From NCBI RefSeq assembly GCF_003351225.1, contig NZ_QQSY01000007.1, positions 1 through 64,000 on the forward strand: a stretch of 64,000 nt of DNA, written 5' to 3'. Each line of letters opens with the position of its first letter. Within the stretch, counting starts at the first letter, position 1. This document shows positions 1 to 8,026 of the stretch, in pieces. Below the pieces are notes generated by a model that had not been told where the DNA came from, did no database searches, and saw only the letters and a list, made by a program, of their open reading frames with translations. A program made the translations under genes and the position numbers. This DNA comes from Dyella solisilvae (GTDB lineage: Bacteria; Pseudomonadota; Gammaproteobacteria; Xanthomonadales; Rhodanobacteraceae).

Positions 1-67
1 TGGCGACAGGTAAGCGAACCGAATCCCACGCCGACGTCCAACTGAAACGCCCCCGGCAAGACCGACA
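1..67. mobile_element. Possible terminus of a second IS element (IS21-like), cut by the window edge
   Basis: Homology of the IS3 transposase frame to its family stops abruptly after the residues VVD (about position 68), and what follows to the window edge is not transposase-like. The segment ends in CA at 66-67 and carries GTCCAACTGAAACGCCCCCG (37-56). From memory this resembles the terminal sequences of IS21-family elements, which also end in CA. I infer that another insertion sequence jumped into the IS3 transposase. No gene of that element is inside the window, so the family assignment is weak; a simple deletion junction is the alternative. Confidence 0.3.
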
Positions 68-486
68 TCGACAACCGTCAGGCACTTGATGACGCGGCCC
101 TCGGCGGTGCGATCGAACACGAAGTCCATCGACCAGACCTCGTTGGGCGCCGTCGGGCGGAACAAGGGCTGCCGTTCACCCGCTGGCACCTTCTTGCGCT
201 TACGGCGACGCACCTGCAGCTTTGCTTCCTGATACAGACGCTCCACACGCTTGTAGTTCACCAGCAGCCCCTCCTGCCGCAGCTTCAGGTAGATCATTCC
301 CACGCCGTAGCGCTTGTGCCGTTGCGCCAAGGCCATGATCCGTTGCCGAAGCGCCACGTTGCGGTCAGGACGCATCTCATAGCGATACGCACTGGCGCTC
401 ATGCGCACCACCGTCAGTGCGCGGCGCTCGCTCAGTCCTTGGCTCGTCATCTGCCGCACCAGCAGCCGTCGTGCCGGTGCGGTCAC
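68..486 (-). pseudogene. IS3-family transposase orfB, truncated (DDE integrase part)
   Basis: This is the second frame of an IS3-family transposase, which would supply the DDE catalytic core. From a GTG at 486, overlapping the orfA stop as GTGA, the frame shows the N-terminal HTH_21-like region (SQGLSERRAL, then HKRYGVGMIYLKL) and the beginning of the integrase core (NEVWSMDFVFDRT, containing the first catalytic Asp of the DDE triad). The family match ends after LTVVD. The frame stays open to the window edge but the residues there (GLAGGVSVGRRR) are not transposase. The second Asp, the Glu and about two thirds of the protein are missing, so it is inactive here. It would normally be made as an OrfAB fusion by frameshifting. 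Confidence 0.8.
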
Positions 487-752
487 CACTTTTTTCGGAG
501 GGCCTCGCGGGTGACCTCGATTTCCAGCATCGACTCGGCCAGGAGCTTTTTCAGCCGCGTGTTCTCCGCCTCCAGTTCCTTCAGCCGCCTGGCTTCAGGC
601 ACCGTCATGCCACCGAACTTGCTGCGCCACAGGTAGTACGAGGCCTCACTGAAGCCATGCTTGCGGCATAGGTCCTTCACGGCCACGCCGGCTTCCGCCT
701 CACGCAGGAAGCCGATGATCTGCTCTTCGGAAAAGCGCTTCTTCACGTCCAA
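483..752 (-). CDS. IS3-family transposase orfA (HTH DNA-binding subunit)
   Basis: An 89-residue DNA-binding subunit of an IS3-family transposase (transposase_8/IS911-like HTH). Residues 1-45 form the helix-turn-helix (FSEEQIIGFLREAEAG, then LCRKHGFSEASYYLWRSKFGG). Residues 55-80 form a leucine-zipper-like coiled coil (LKELEAENTRLKKLLAE) used for multimerisation. It ends beside an A AAA AAG slip site that would produce the OrfAB fusion. The protein looks intact, but its partner frame is truncated, so at most it can act as a regulator or inhibitor of related elements. Confidence 0.9.
   Translation of the reverse strand: MDVKKRFSEEQIIGFLREAEAGVAVKDLCRKHGFSEASYYLWRSKFGGMTVPEARRLKELEAENTRLKKLLAESMLEIEVTREALRKKW
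489..495 (-). promoter_or_regulatory. Programmed -1 frameshift slip site of the IS3 element
   Basis: On the minus strand the heptamer A AAA AAG lies just before the orfA stop (483-485) and in the overlap with orfB. It matches the X XXY YYZ slippery pattern that IS3-family elements use to make the OrfAB transposase. Only the motif is seen here; frameshifting activity is inferred from the family. Confidence 0.7.
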
Positions 753-902
753 TCTCCGTCAGTTGGGGGATTGGACTCCAAATCGCTCTGCTACTCAAAA
801 GCGGGGGGACGTCGCCCCGGCACCACGTTTCCGGCAAACCTTACAGAGGCGACCCACCGCACATGGCACCATCCGGCGTTCCTCTGTGCGGTGGAGTTGC
901 AA

Positions 903-1178
903 ATGAATCAAAGGAAGCCTGCCTGGACCCAAGACGAAGCCATCGCCTTTGAGGCGGCATGTGATGCCATTGCCCACCTTCGCGCCCAGCTCACCCACGA
1001 CATCTCAGTGGAGAGTGGGAAGGAGAAGCCTGATTGGCGTTACGTCGCGGAGCAGGAAGCGGAGTTCGGTCGCCTGGTTCGCGAGCGTAAGGCGCTTCAC
1101 GTAGGCGACCACGAAGATATTGCGCGTATTCGTCGTGAGTACGTCGCTCGGATCAGGGCGTGGAACCCCAGGAAGTAG
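903..1178 (+). CDS. Small hypothetical protein, 91 aa
   Basis: I do not recognise this protein. It is charged and predicted soluble, with no signal peptide or membrane segment, and is probably largely helical (WTQDEAIAFEAACDAIAHLRAQL at the N-terminus, then Arg/Glu-rich stretches such as RLVRERKAL and IARIRREYVARIRAW). The ATG at 903 is preceded by GGAG at a good distance, so I prefer it to the longer upstream extension, which runs into the IS end. It lies between the IS element and a lipoprotein gene, in DNA of visibly lower G+C than the EPS region, and may be an accessory gene. Confidence 0.55.
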   Translation: MNQRKPAWTQDEAIAFEAACDAIAHLRAQLTHDISVESGKEKPDWRYVAEQEAEFGRLVRERKALHVGDHEDIARIRREYVARIRAWNPRK

Positions 1179-1234
1179 ACTGCGTGTTCAGCCACCTACC
1201 TGGGGTGGGTAAGTTGTATGTCCTTATACAGGCG

Positions 1235-1804
1235 CTAGATGTCGGACGCGATCTTTGCCTCAGTGCGTTCGAGGCTTTCGGTGACGTACTGGAGCGTTGC
1301 CAGATTAAAGCTGGGGAGGTTATCAATGCCGTCGCGACTCATGGTGAAGAGCCAATCTTTGCCCCTCCATGCCGGGTCTCTGCTCGCCAGCCTTAGCTCG
1401 TTTTTCTCTTCGGCGCTTAGTTGAGGGCCAAGCTTCTTTTCAAGGACGTAGATGATCGGCTCTGCGGTCATGCCGAAGAGGTTATAAACACGCACCAGCA
1501 CAGCCTTATCGTCCTTGAATGTGACGTGGAGTTGGGCCTTGCCCGACCCATAACTGAAAACCAGATCCCGACACTGATACGTGACATATTGAGAGTCGGA
1601 TTCGTCTTCCCAGCACTCGACATTTTTCTGCACACTCTTTAGCGCGGCTGGGGACATGCCAAGAGTTAGACCTTTGATGTCGGGCACCAGGGTATGTGTC
1701 GGTTCAGTGGTGACAGGCGTCGCACTCGTCGGGGCCGACTTAACCTGACAAGCCGTGAGCAGGGCAATCGCAGCTGCGAAGGTCCAGAGCTGTTTCCCTT
1801 TCAT
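1235..1804 (-). CDS. Putative lipoprotein of unknown function, 189 aa
   Basis: An N-terminal lipoprotein signal is clear: a short basic start (MKGKQ), a hydrophobic run, and the lipobox LLTAC with the lipidated Cys at residue 19. A Thr/Pro/Ser-rich linker follows, then a folded domain from about residue 40. The start of that domain (IKGLTLGMSPAALKSV) resembles the LGMS-type opening seen in many small periplasmic proteins in which an alpha-helix follows 'G(M/S)'. I assign no function. It is likely anchored in the outer or inner membrane facing the periplasm. It is followed upstream by another small minus-strand gene separated by hairpins, so the two are probably separate units. Confidence 0.65.
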   Translation of the reverse strand: MKGKQLWTFAAAIALLTACQVKSAPTSATPVTTEPTHTLVPDIKGLTLGMSPAALKSVQKNVECWEDESDSQYVTYQCRDLVFSYGSGKAQLHVTFKDDKAVLVRVYNLFGMTAEPIIYVLEKKLGPQLSAEEKNELRLASRDPAWRGKDWLFTMSRDGIDNLPSFNLATLQYVTESLERTEAKIASDI

Positions 1805-1845
1805 TGAACTCGTCCATGTTGAGTTAGGTTGGTGGCAACTACTGA

Positions 1846-1911
1846 CAGCCTGTCCTTACACAGGCTGGCGGTTGATAGCAGTGCAGGGCGGTAATACGGT
1901 TTGCACCGCCC
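1846..1911 (-). terminator. Two adjacent hairpins between two small minus-strand genes
   Basis: Two inverted repeats sit in the 174-base gap after the gene at 1979-2287. The first is CAGCCTGT (1846-1853) with ACAGGCTG (1860-1867), a perfect 8-bp stem with a 6-base loop. The second is GGGCGGT (1886-1892) with ACCGCCC (1905-1911). Neither is followed by a clear U-run. They may end transcription from the upstream gene or structure the leader of the lipoprotein mRNA; the sequence does not decide. Confidence 0.35.
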
Positions 1912-1978
1912 CACCATTCCTTGTCGATAGCCCCAGCTTCGGGAGCAGGTAGGAGTCGACATGGGAGTGGTGGGGCCT

Positions 1979-2287
1979 TCAGTAGTGCCGCATCGCCCAG
2001 ATGACGACAACGGCAAGGAGCGCCATGCCGGCGAGCCCGAAGAGGTAGGCCGAGGCGATCCACGAACTACGCCCATTGCCCTGGCGATAGAGGCCACGGG
2101 CCATAAACGCGCAGAAGGCGGCAGCGGCCAGCACGACCAGTGCGCCGAGGGGACCATCTTTCTTCCAACCAGGGCTGTCAGCCGGCAGATCAAGCGCGCT
2201 CGCAAGCGCCGCTATGCCAATAAGTAGCGCTATGCCAGAGGCTAGAAGATTGCAGAAGCTGCGAAACAGGTTGGCGACAAATTCCAT
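1979..2287 (-). CDS. Small integral membrane protein, 102 aa
   Basis: A hypothetical inner-membrane protein with three likely hydrophobic segments, at about residues 13-31 (LLASGIALLIGIAALASAL), 47-66 (LGALVVLAAAAFCAFMARGL) and 78-99 (IASAYLFGLAGMALLAVVVIWA). A strong ribosome site (GAGAAGGA, 4-5 bases before ATG at 2287) fixes the start. I recognise no family and see no catalytic motif. It does not appear to be in an operon with the downstream lipoprotein because hairpins separate them. Confidence 0.6.
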   Translation of the reverse strand: MEFVANLFRSFCNLLASGIALLIGIAALASALDLPADSPGWKKDGPLGALVVLAAAAFCAFMARGLYRQGNGRSSWIASAYLFGLAGMALLAVVVIWAMRHY

Positions 2288-2648
2288 TGTGTCCTTCTCC
2301 GTAAGGTACGTATGCTACGCATGCCCAAATGCCCGTCATACACACCAAGGCTTTGGCGCGCGTAGGGCATATTCTTTTTGAAGGCAGGGCGCTACCGAAA
2401 GCTGGATGCTACCGATGACTACGCGGTCGGCAATGGCCCGGCCGAATTGAATCGGGATGATGCTGCGGGGGCGGTCAGTACAAGAGAAAGGCCGGCAGCG
2501 GCCATCGGCAGCCCCGTGAAAACAGGCCTGGCGAGGATGGCCATCTGGCTCCGCTTGTCGGCATCGTTGGCTCCCTGGTTGCTGGTAGGGGCGCACGTGA
2601 TGCTCGTAGTGCCCCGCGACTGCAGTCGGAGTCCCGGTTGGGCGCGCG
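2288..2648. other. Intergenic region, 361 bp, no convincing gene
   Basis: Open frames exist on both strands, but none has a ribosome site, a recognisable domain or a convincing start. One minus-strand frame ends in a short hydrophobic stretch (MAILARPVFTGLPMAAAGLS, near 2480-2540) that could be the remnant of a membrane protein. I would not annotate it. The stretch nearest 2288 should hold the promoter of the minus-strand membrane protein gene. Confidence 0.4.
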
Positions 2649-3449
2649 TCAGACGTACTGCATCTTGATGGTCATGCCCCCATCCACCACAAAGTGCTGG
2701 CCGGTGACGAAGCCAGACTGGGGTGAGAGCAGGTAGACGGCGAGGGCGCCAATGTCCTCCGGCGTGCCAACGCGGCCGGCGGGATGTTGTGCGTGGTCGC
2801 GGCGACGGAGCTTGGGCGTGGTGCGCGACTGAGGGTTGCGCCAGGCATAGGTGGCGATCCACCCCGGAAGGATAGCGTTGACGCGTAGGCGTGGCCCGGC
2901 GCTGACGGCGAGTGCGTGGGTGAATGCGACGAGGCCACCCTTGCTGGCGGCGTAGGCTTCGGTGTCGGGCTCCGATTGCAATGCGCGCGTGGAAGCGATG
3001 TTCACGATGGCGCCGTGCTGTTGCTCCAGCGCCGGCAGTGCGTGCTTGCTGCACAGGAAGGGGCCGGTGAGGTTGGTGGCGAGGTAGCGGTTCCAGTCGG
3101 CGAGTTCGAGTCCGGCGAGTGGGCCTGTGTGCGGATCGGCGATGCCCGCGTTGTTGACCAGCCCGTCGATGCGCCCAAAGCGCTTGAGTGCAAAGGCCAC
3201 CCAGCGCTTGACGCTGGACTCGCGCGCGACATCGAGCGGGGCGAATGCGGCGCGCCCGCCCACGTTCCATTCATCGAGGCAGGCCTTGCCGGCGTTGCTG
3301 TCCAGGTCGCCGATCACCACGCGCCCGCCAGCGCCTAGCACGCTCTGGGCGATGCCACGGCCGATGCCCTGGGCGCCGCCGGTGATCAGGATCACCCGTT
3401 CCTCAAGGGGTTGGGGCGCAAAGGCGGTGATGGGCGGTGGCTGGTTCAT
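2649..3449 (-). CDS. SDR-family NAD(P)-dependent oxidoreductase
   Basis: A classical short-chain dehydrogenase/reductase, 266 aa, within the usual 250-280 range. The Rossmann nucleotide-binding motif TGGAQGIGRGIA lies near residue 25. The NNAG motif follows (LVNNAGIA), then the catalytic Ser in NIAST and the YxxxK pair in YAASKGG. PGW and the C-terminal VDGGM are also typical. An Asp after the second beta strand (IGDLDS) suggests NAD(H) rather than NADP(H). Substrate unknown. The start was placed at MNQPPP (3449) because the extension to 3479 adds ten residues with no support. It is divergent from the methyltransferase gene at 3612, so the two may share a promoter region, but a role in the EPS pathway cannot be shown. 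Confidence 0.88.
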   Translation of the reverse strand: MNQPPPITAFAPQPLEERVILITGGAQGIGRGIAQSVLGAGGRVVIGDLDSNAGKACLDEWNVGGRAAFAPLDVARESSVKRWVAFALKRFGRIDGLVNNAGIADPHTGPLAGLELADWNRYLATNLTGPFLCSKHALPALEQQHGAIVNIASTRALQSEPDTEAYAASKGGLVAFTHALAVSAGPRLRVNAILPGWIATYAWRNPQSRTTPKLRRRDHAQHPAGRVGTPEDIGALAVYLLSPQSGFVTGQHFVVDGGMTIKMQYV

Positions 3450-3611
3450 GGTGGGACCTCGGTCGATGGAGCATTGCATAGGCTAATCGCCATAGAGCGT
3501 TTGTGAATCTCCACCGGGCGACGCAAACGACTGATAGTGCGCACTGGTTGTCCCGGTGCGGAGGTCGCCGTTGGCCGGGTCTTCGTGTCGGACCGCATTG
3601 GGCAGGGGAGC

Positions 3612-4445
3612 ATGGAAGACGTGGACAGGCATCCCAGCATCCGCGGTATCGTGGACCACGCATCCAGGTGGCCGGCTGTGCGGCGGATGCTGCAGGCCCG
3701 CTACGAGCGGCGCTTTCTCGCGCACGACTCGACGATGCGCAACCTCTATCGCGGTGTGTACCCGAGCTTCACCGAGGCGCAGGCCAGCATTCCGCGCACG
3801 AGCATGCAGGGCTACGACAACACCGAATCAGCGGGTTTCTACCGCGAGCGCACGCGACGGGTGTTCCTCAACGACTATCCGATGATGTGGTGGCTGTCGC
3901 GTTTGTTCGAGGCGGGAAGCAGCTCGGTCTTCGACCTTGGCGGCCACATCGGCATTGCTTATTACGCCTACCAGCGATTCATGCGTTTTCCTGCGCAGCT
4001 GCGCTGGCGGGTGATGGACGTACCAGCGGTGATGGAAGCCGGCGCAATCTGGGCGGGGAAGAACGACGCCTTGCACCGGTTGCAATTCACCGGCAAGCGT
4101 AGCGATGCCGATGGGGTGGACATCCTGTTTGCCGCCGGCTCGCTGCAATACCTCGACTACACGCTGGCGGACCTGCTCGCCTCGCTGTCGAAGCCGCCAT
4201 CGCATCTGTTGCTCAACTCGGTGCCGATCCACATCAGCGTGTCGTACTTCACCGTACAGAACACAGGTGTGTCGTGCTGCCCGTACCGGGTCACCGCCGA
4301 AGGTGATTTCATCGGCGGCCTGAAGGCACTGGGCTATGTGGTGCGCGATCGCTGGGAGAACACCGATCGCCAGTGCGAGATTCCGTTCTACCCCGCGCAC
4401 TCGCTCGATCGCTACTTCGGCTATTACCTCAGTCGCGAGGACTGA
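3612..4445 (+). CDS. Methyltransferase-like protein, TIGR04325 family
   Basis: A putative class I SAM-dependent methyltransferase, 277 aa, resembling the TIGR04325 (LIC12133) group often found in surface-polysaccharide loci. The SAM-binding glycine motif is VFDLGGHIGIAYY at about residue 98, the acidic motif II is near WRVMDVP, and ILFAAGSLQYLDY is the post-motif region that usually ends 'L(F)(S/A)xSLQY' in this family. A central run, GVSCCPYRV, is also family-like. The ATG at 3612 is preceded by GGGGAG and is preferred to the longer frame at 3537. It converges on the cupin-like gene at 4471-5472 with only 25 bases between. The methyl acceptor is unknown, possibly a sugar intermediate. Confidence 0.75.
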   Translation: MEDVDRHPSIRGIVDHASRWPAVRRMLQARYERRFLAHDSTMRNLYRGVYPSFTEAQASIPRTSMQGYDNTESAGFYRERTRRVFLNDYPMMWWLSRLFEAGSSSVFDLGGHIGIAYYAYQRFMRFPAQLRWRVMDVPAVMEAGAIWAGKNDALHRLQFTGKRSDADGVDILFAAGSLQYLDYTLADLLASLSKPPSHLLLNSVPIHISVSYFTVQNTGVSCCPYRVTAEGDFIGGLKALGYVVRDRWENTDRQCEIPFYPAHSLDRYFGYYLSRED

Positions 4446-4470
4446 CGGCGCCGCCCCATCGCGCGGATTT

Positions 4471-5472
4471 TCAGTAAGAACCCGGCGGCGCCTGATCTTC
4501 CTGCCAGGCCTCCGCCATGCGCGCGCCGGATCGCCGCGCGCGCAGCGCATGCAGGCATCGGATGACGAAGTTTCGGCTGGGGCCCGCGAGGTGGCCCAGC
4601 GGAGCCTTGATGGCGTCGGCCAGCGCCGAGTCGCCCGGGTAGCCAGGCGTGATGTGCAGTTGATTGCGCAGGATCCGGTTGAGTTGGTGGATGCGCGCGA
4701 CCTGCCGCGTATGACGGGTATAGAAGGTGATGCCGATCGAGGCGCTGATGCCGTTGCCTGGCTCCACCCAGTCGCTGCCCACTTCAGCCATGTGCGGCGA
4801 AGTGCTGGGAAAGTACACGCCATCGCCCGGGCCGCTGTCGAAATGGTGGCCACGCACGCGGCATTCGTCCTTGAGGCGTACCTTCTTCAGCGAGCGGTCG
4901 ACGATGAAATCCTCCACGGCATCCGCCGGCACGGTGTTGCGATCATCGGGGTCCCACACGCTCAGCGTCTTGCGTCCGTGCAACTGCAGCCAGAAATTGT
5001 TCTCGCGATCGATATGGAACGGCGTCACCGAGGGCGGCGCGGAGATGAAGATGAAGCCCATCACGTCAAACACGCCCGGCTGCTCGCGTTCGACCAGCGG
5101 GCGCACGGTATCCATGATCTGACCGAGCAGCGTGCGATAACGCGGGATGTGCTGAACGTGGTAAAGGGCGATCCACGAACCCGGTTCTTCAATGCGCTGG
5201 AAGAATTCGTCGATGCCGCGACCGTCCGGATGGCGTTCCTCGTGGGCGAACGGCGAGCCCTGGGTAAGCCCGGGTTGCACGAAACGGCAATGGCCAAGGG
5301 GCATCAGCTCCTTCGCCAGTTGCGCCAGTTCGGGCAGCTGGAACAACGGATGCTGGTGGTAGGTGTGCTGGAGTTTGCCAACCTTGAAGGTGGAGTAGCG
5401 CCCTGGATCCACCGGGCAAAGCTGGTGCCGCGCTGCGTCGGGCATCGACGTGACGCTGTTGTTGTCGCTCAT
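4471..5472 (-). CDS. JmjC/cupin-like non-haem iron protein (copy 1)
   Basis: A cupin_8/JmjC-type protein, 333 aa. The metal-binding HxD is in TPFHIDRENNFW (about residue 170), followed by QLHGRKTLSVWDPDD, and the distal His is in TSPHMAEVG, so the 2-His-1-carboxylate Fe(II) site looks complete. 2-oxoglutarate-dependent hydroxylation is the family activity; the substrate is unknown. GGAGAGG upstream of the ATG at 5472 supports this start. It is a clear paralog of the protein at 44008-44925, which lies at the head of the PKS-NRPS operon (same HIDR, IHG/LHG, VWD and SPHM blocks). It diverges from the EPS operon starting at 5820, so it may act on the EPS or on the peptide/polyketide product. Confidence 0.8.
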   Translation of the reverse strand: MSDNNSVTSMPDAARHQLCPVDPGRYSTFKVGKLQHTYHQHPLFQLPELAQLAKELMPLGHCRFVQPGLTQGSPFAHEERHPDGRGIDEFFQRIEEPGSWIALYHVQHIPRYRTLLGQIMDTVRPLVEREQPGVFDVMGFIFISAPPSVTPFHIDRENNFWLQLHGRKTLSVWDPDDRNTVPADAVEDFIVDRSLKKVRLKDECRVRGHHFDSGPGDGVYFPSTSPHMAEVGSDWVEPGNGISASIGITFYTRHTRQVARIHQLNRILRNQLHITPGYPGDSALADAIKAPLGHLAGPSRNFVIRCLHALRARRSGARMAEAWQEDQAPPGSY

Positions 5473-5819
5473 CGTGGCGTACCTCTCCGCCTCATGCGGG
5501 TTCGGCATTGGCCGATGCTCGATCAGCCGCCCACGGGCCGCCATCGGCCAAACGGTCTAAATCCCCCGGCGGCGGAGCGTTCCAGAGTGATGAGCGTGCG
5601 GTGATGTGGCGTCAGGCGCCACCAGTGCCGGGCGTCCTGCTTAGGCCGTCCGGCTGCGGCGTGTACGTGGCGGGGGTGTTAGCGCTTTCAAGCGTGGCTT
5701 CGCGGGCCTTGTTGTGCGCGTCCATGTGCGTCAAGTCATACGTCTAATGGTTTTGTCAAGCCAGTTTTTTGTTTGGATATACTCAATCGTGACTTAGTTC
5801 TCACTTTCAGGGGCCGGCC
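5473..5819. other. Divergent intergenic region upstream of the EPS operon
   Basis: 347 bases between the divergent cupin-like gene and the EPS export gene. It contains the candidate EPS promoter at 5753-5783 and an A/T-richer stretch (about 5735-5800) that stands out from the surrounding G+C-rich DNA. It is a good place for operator sites. I see no gene, no ops/JUMPstart element and no clear inverted repeat long enough to name. Confidence 0.6.
5753..5783 (+). promoter_or_regulatory. Candidate sigma-70 promoter of the EPS operon
   Basis: TTGTCA at 5753-5758 resembles a -35 box and TATACT at 5778-5783 a -10 box, in the only A/T-rich stretch upstream of the operon. The 19-base spacing is longer than the optimal 17, which suggests that an activator may be needed. 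The transcript would start near 5790 and leave a leader of about 30 bases before the ATG at 5820. Confidence 0.45.
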
Positions 5820-6443
5820 ATGAAGAGTCTTCGTCTGCTTGTCGTAGTGGGCTTGGTATTGCTGTTGACGGCCTGTGGCGGCGGCCGTGGCCTGACGGAG
5901 GCCCCCAAGATCGATCCTGCCGCGCAGGCGATCACCACCTATCGCATCGGCGTCGACGACCAGTTGCAGATCACCGTGTGGCACAACCCCGACCTCAGCG
6001 TCAGCGTGCCGGTGCGCCCCGATGGCAAGATCACTGTGCCGCTGATTGGCGACGTGGTGGCCGGTGGCAAGACACCCGAGGAAGTGGCCGCGGAGATCAA
6101 GGACAAGCTGCAGTCCTATGTGCGTGACCCGCAGGTCGCGGTGATCCTCACCGAGCTGCGCAGTCACGAGTATCTGTCGCGTGTGCGCGTCACCGGGGCA
6201 GTGCGTTCGCCGGTTTCGATTCCCTATCGCCAGGGCATGACGGTGCTGGACGCCGTGCTGGCGGCGGGCGGAACCACGGAATTTGCGGCGCCCGATCGCA
6301 CCGAGCTGTATCGCAAGGGGGGCGATGGCGTGACCACGCCGTATGCGGTGCGGCTGGACAAGGTGCTGCAGAACGGGGACCTGGCGACCAATTACCCGGT
6401 GCAGCCGGGTGATGTGGTCACTGTGCCGTTGCGCGCTTTCTGA
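5820..6443 (+). CDS. Polysaccharide export outer-membrane lipoprotein (Wza/GumB-like)
   Basis: A polysaccharide export lipoprotein, 207 aa, that would form the outer-membrane secretion pore of the EPS. The signal ends with the lipobox LLTAC (Cys at residue 19). A Poly_export domain follows (YRIGVDDQLQITVWHNPDLS, VPVRPDGKITVPLIGDV, EEVAAEIKDKL) and then an SLBB domain (VTGAVRSPVSIPYRQGMTVLDAVLAAGG). The length and layout match the short export proteins of exosortase-type EPS clusters rather than full-length Wza of about 380 aa. It is the first gene of the plus-strand arm, with the chain-length gene 38 bases downstream. Confidence 0.92.
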   Translation: MKSLRLLVVVGLVLLLTACGGGRGLTEAPKIDPAAQAITTYRIGVDDQLQITVWHNPDLSVSVPVRPDGKITVPLIGDVVAGGKTPEEVAAEIKDKLQSYVRDPQVAVILTELRSHEYLSRVRVTGAVRSPVSIPYRQGMTVLDAVLAAGGTTEFAAPDRTELYRKGGDGVTTPYAVRLDKVLQNGDLATNYPVQPGDVVTVPLRAF

Positions 6444-6481
6444 CACCCGGCGGGCCCGGGGCGAGGGATCGAGGGGGAGGC

Positions 6482-8026
6482 ATGACTGGGGAACTCACAC
6501 CGCTTGCGAGCATGCTGCCGGCACTGGTGAGCGAGGCCCGTCGTCGTCGCCTCGTCATCGGCATCGTGTTTGCCCTGATCGCACTGGCTGCGCTGGTGAC
6601 CGGGGTGTTGTGGCCCAAGAAGTTCGAGGCGTCCACCACCATCCTCGCCCAGGAAAGCAGCATCATCTCGCCGCTGATGGAAGGCGCGGCGCAGACCACC
6701 GCGAACAAGAATCGCGCGAGCATCGCGCGTGACGTGATCTTCAGCCGCAAGGTGATGGACCAGATCATGGTGGAGGGGGGCTGGATGGCCAAGCACCCCA
6801 ATCCGGTCGAGCAGGACCGCATCATCGAAGGCATCAAGTCGCGCACAAAGGTGCAGATGGAGCGCGACAACCTGATCACCATCAGCTACTTCGACACCGA
6901 CGCCAAGCGCACCTACGACGTGACGCGCACGTTCGCGCAACTGTTCATCAGTGAGAGTCTGGCGTCGAAGCAGCGCGAGAGCCGCGAGGCCTACGAGTTC
7001 ATCAACAGCCAGGTCGAGGCGTACCGCAAGAAGCTCACCGACGCCGAAGAAAAGCTCAAGTCCTACCGCGATACCAACGACGATGCGCGCCCCGGCAGCG
7101 AGGCGGACACCAACTCCCGCATCAGCCAGTTGCGTGGCCAGATCGAGCAGGCGCGCATGGACCTGATGGAGCGGCGCTCGCAGGAAGGTTCGCTTGCCGC
7201 GCAGCTGACGGGCGAGTCGGAAGTGAGCACGGTGCAGACCGTGGGTGGCATCTACGAGACGCAGATGGCCGACCTGCAGGCGCAGCTGGACAAGTTGCTG
7301 CTGACCTACACTGAGGAATATCCGGACGTGATCCGGATCCGCCACCAGATGCAGGACCTGCGCCAGACCATGGCCCAGGATGACCAGCGCAAGGCGGCGG
7401 CGCAATTGTCCGGCACGCCGACCACGCTGGACAGCCACGTGCAGTTCAACCCGGCTTACCAGCAGATCAAGACCCAGCTGGCGAACGCGCGTGCGTCCAG
7501 CGCCGCGGCGGCGGCGCGGCTGAGCGCCAGCGAGTCGATGCTGCAGACGGAACTGCAGCGCAGCACGCGCATCGCCAATTCCGAAAACGTGACGGCGGAG
7601 CTGACACGCGACTACAACGTGAACCGTGACGTCTACCAGGACCTGCTGAAGCGCCGCGAGAACGCGCGCGTTTCCATGAACCTGGATGCCGAGCAGCGCG
7701 GCCTGACCTTCCTGGTGCAGAACCCGGCGGTGATGCCGCTGATGCCGTCGGGCCTGCGTTTCATGCACTTCAGCCTGGCCGGCATCGCGCTGGCGCTGGC
7801 GGTGCCGATCGGCTTGCTGTTCGGGCTGGTGAAGCTCGATCCGCGGGTGCGCTCGGTGGAGCGGCTGGAGCAGGCCACGGGGCTGATGGTAATGGCGTCG
7901 ATTCCGTTCTACCCCACGCCTGCCGACCGGCGTCGCGATCGCCGCCACAACCTGTTCCTGCTGGTCGTGGTGATGGGCATCGGCGCGGTCTACCTGGCCG
8001 CGTTCTGGTTGAGGCTCAAGCAATGA
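6482..8026 (+). CDS. EPS chain-length determinant (Wzz/GumC-like)
   Basis: A polysaccharide co-polymerase, 514 aa. It has an N-terminal Wzz segment with a membrane helix at about 23-44 (VIGIVFALIALAALVTGVL), a long periplasmic coiled-coil region (about 150-400, with the heptad-rich SRISQLRGQIEQARMDL), a second helix near 427-447 (FSLAGIALALAVPIGLLFGLV) and a third near the C-terminus (LFLLVVVMGIGAVYLAAF). The size and the extra C-terminal helix fit the chain-length family of exosortase/PEP-CTERM-type systems. It overlaps the next gene by 4 bases (ATGA), implying coupled translation with its kinase-like partner. Confidence 0.92.
   Translation: MTGELTPLASMLPALVSEARRRRLVIGIVFALIALAALVTGVLWPKKFEASTTILAQESSIISPLMEGAAQTTANKNRASIARDVIFSRKVMDQIMVEGGWMAKHPNPVEQDRIIEGIKSRTKVQMERDNLITISYFDTDAKRTYDVTRTFAQLFISESLASKQRESREAYEFINSQVEAYRKKLTDAEEKLKSYRDTNDDARPGSEADTNSRISQLRGQIEQARMDLMERRSQEGSLAAQLTGESEVSTVQTVGGIYETQMADLQAQLDKLLLTYTEEYPDVIRIRHQMQDLRQTMAQDDQRKAAAQLSGTPTTLDSHVQFNPAYQQIKTQLANARASSAAAAARLSASESMLQTELQRSTRIANSENVTAELTRDYNVNRDVYQDLLKRRENARVSMNLDAEQRGLTFLVQNPAVMPLMPSGLRFMHFSLAGIALALAVPIGLLFGLVKLDPRVRSVERLEQATGLMVMASIPFYPTPADRRRDRRHNLFLLVVVMGIGAVYLAAFWLRLKQ

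Larger units (their letters stand above)
68..800 (-). mobile_element. Truncated IS3-family insertion sequence
   Basis: This segment holds the two overlapping transposase frames typical of IS3 elements, orfA (483-752) and the front of orfB (68-486), joined by a frameshift heptamer. The outer end lies somewhere in 753-830, upstream of orfA, where I could not delimit the terminal inverted repeat because the partner end is missing. The element is broken at about 67, so it should be unable to move by itself. The right boundary given is approximate. Confidence 0.75.

Noticed and set aside
2419-3270. Minus-strand open frame overlapping the SDR gene
   Set aside because: Arg/Ala-rich shadow of the SDR gene; only its last ~40 residues look membrane-like, and no start or ribosome site supports a gene.
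4447-4492. Inverted repeat GGCGCCGCC / GGCGGCGCC between convergent genes
   Set aside because: The right half lies in the coding end of the cupin-like gene and the spacing is 28 bases; it is likely chance in G+C-rich DNA.
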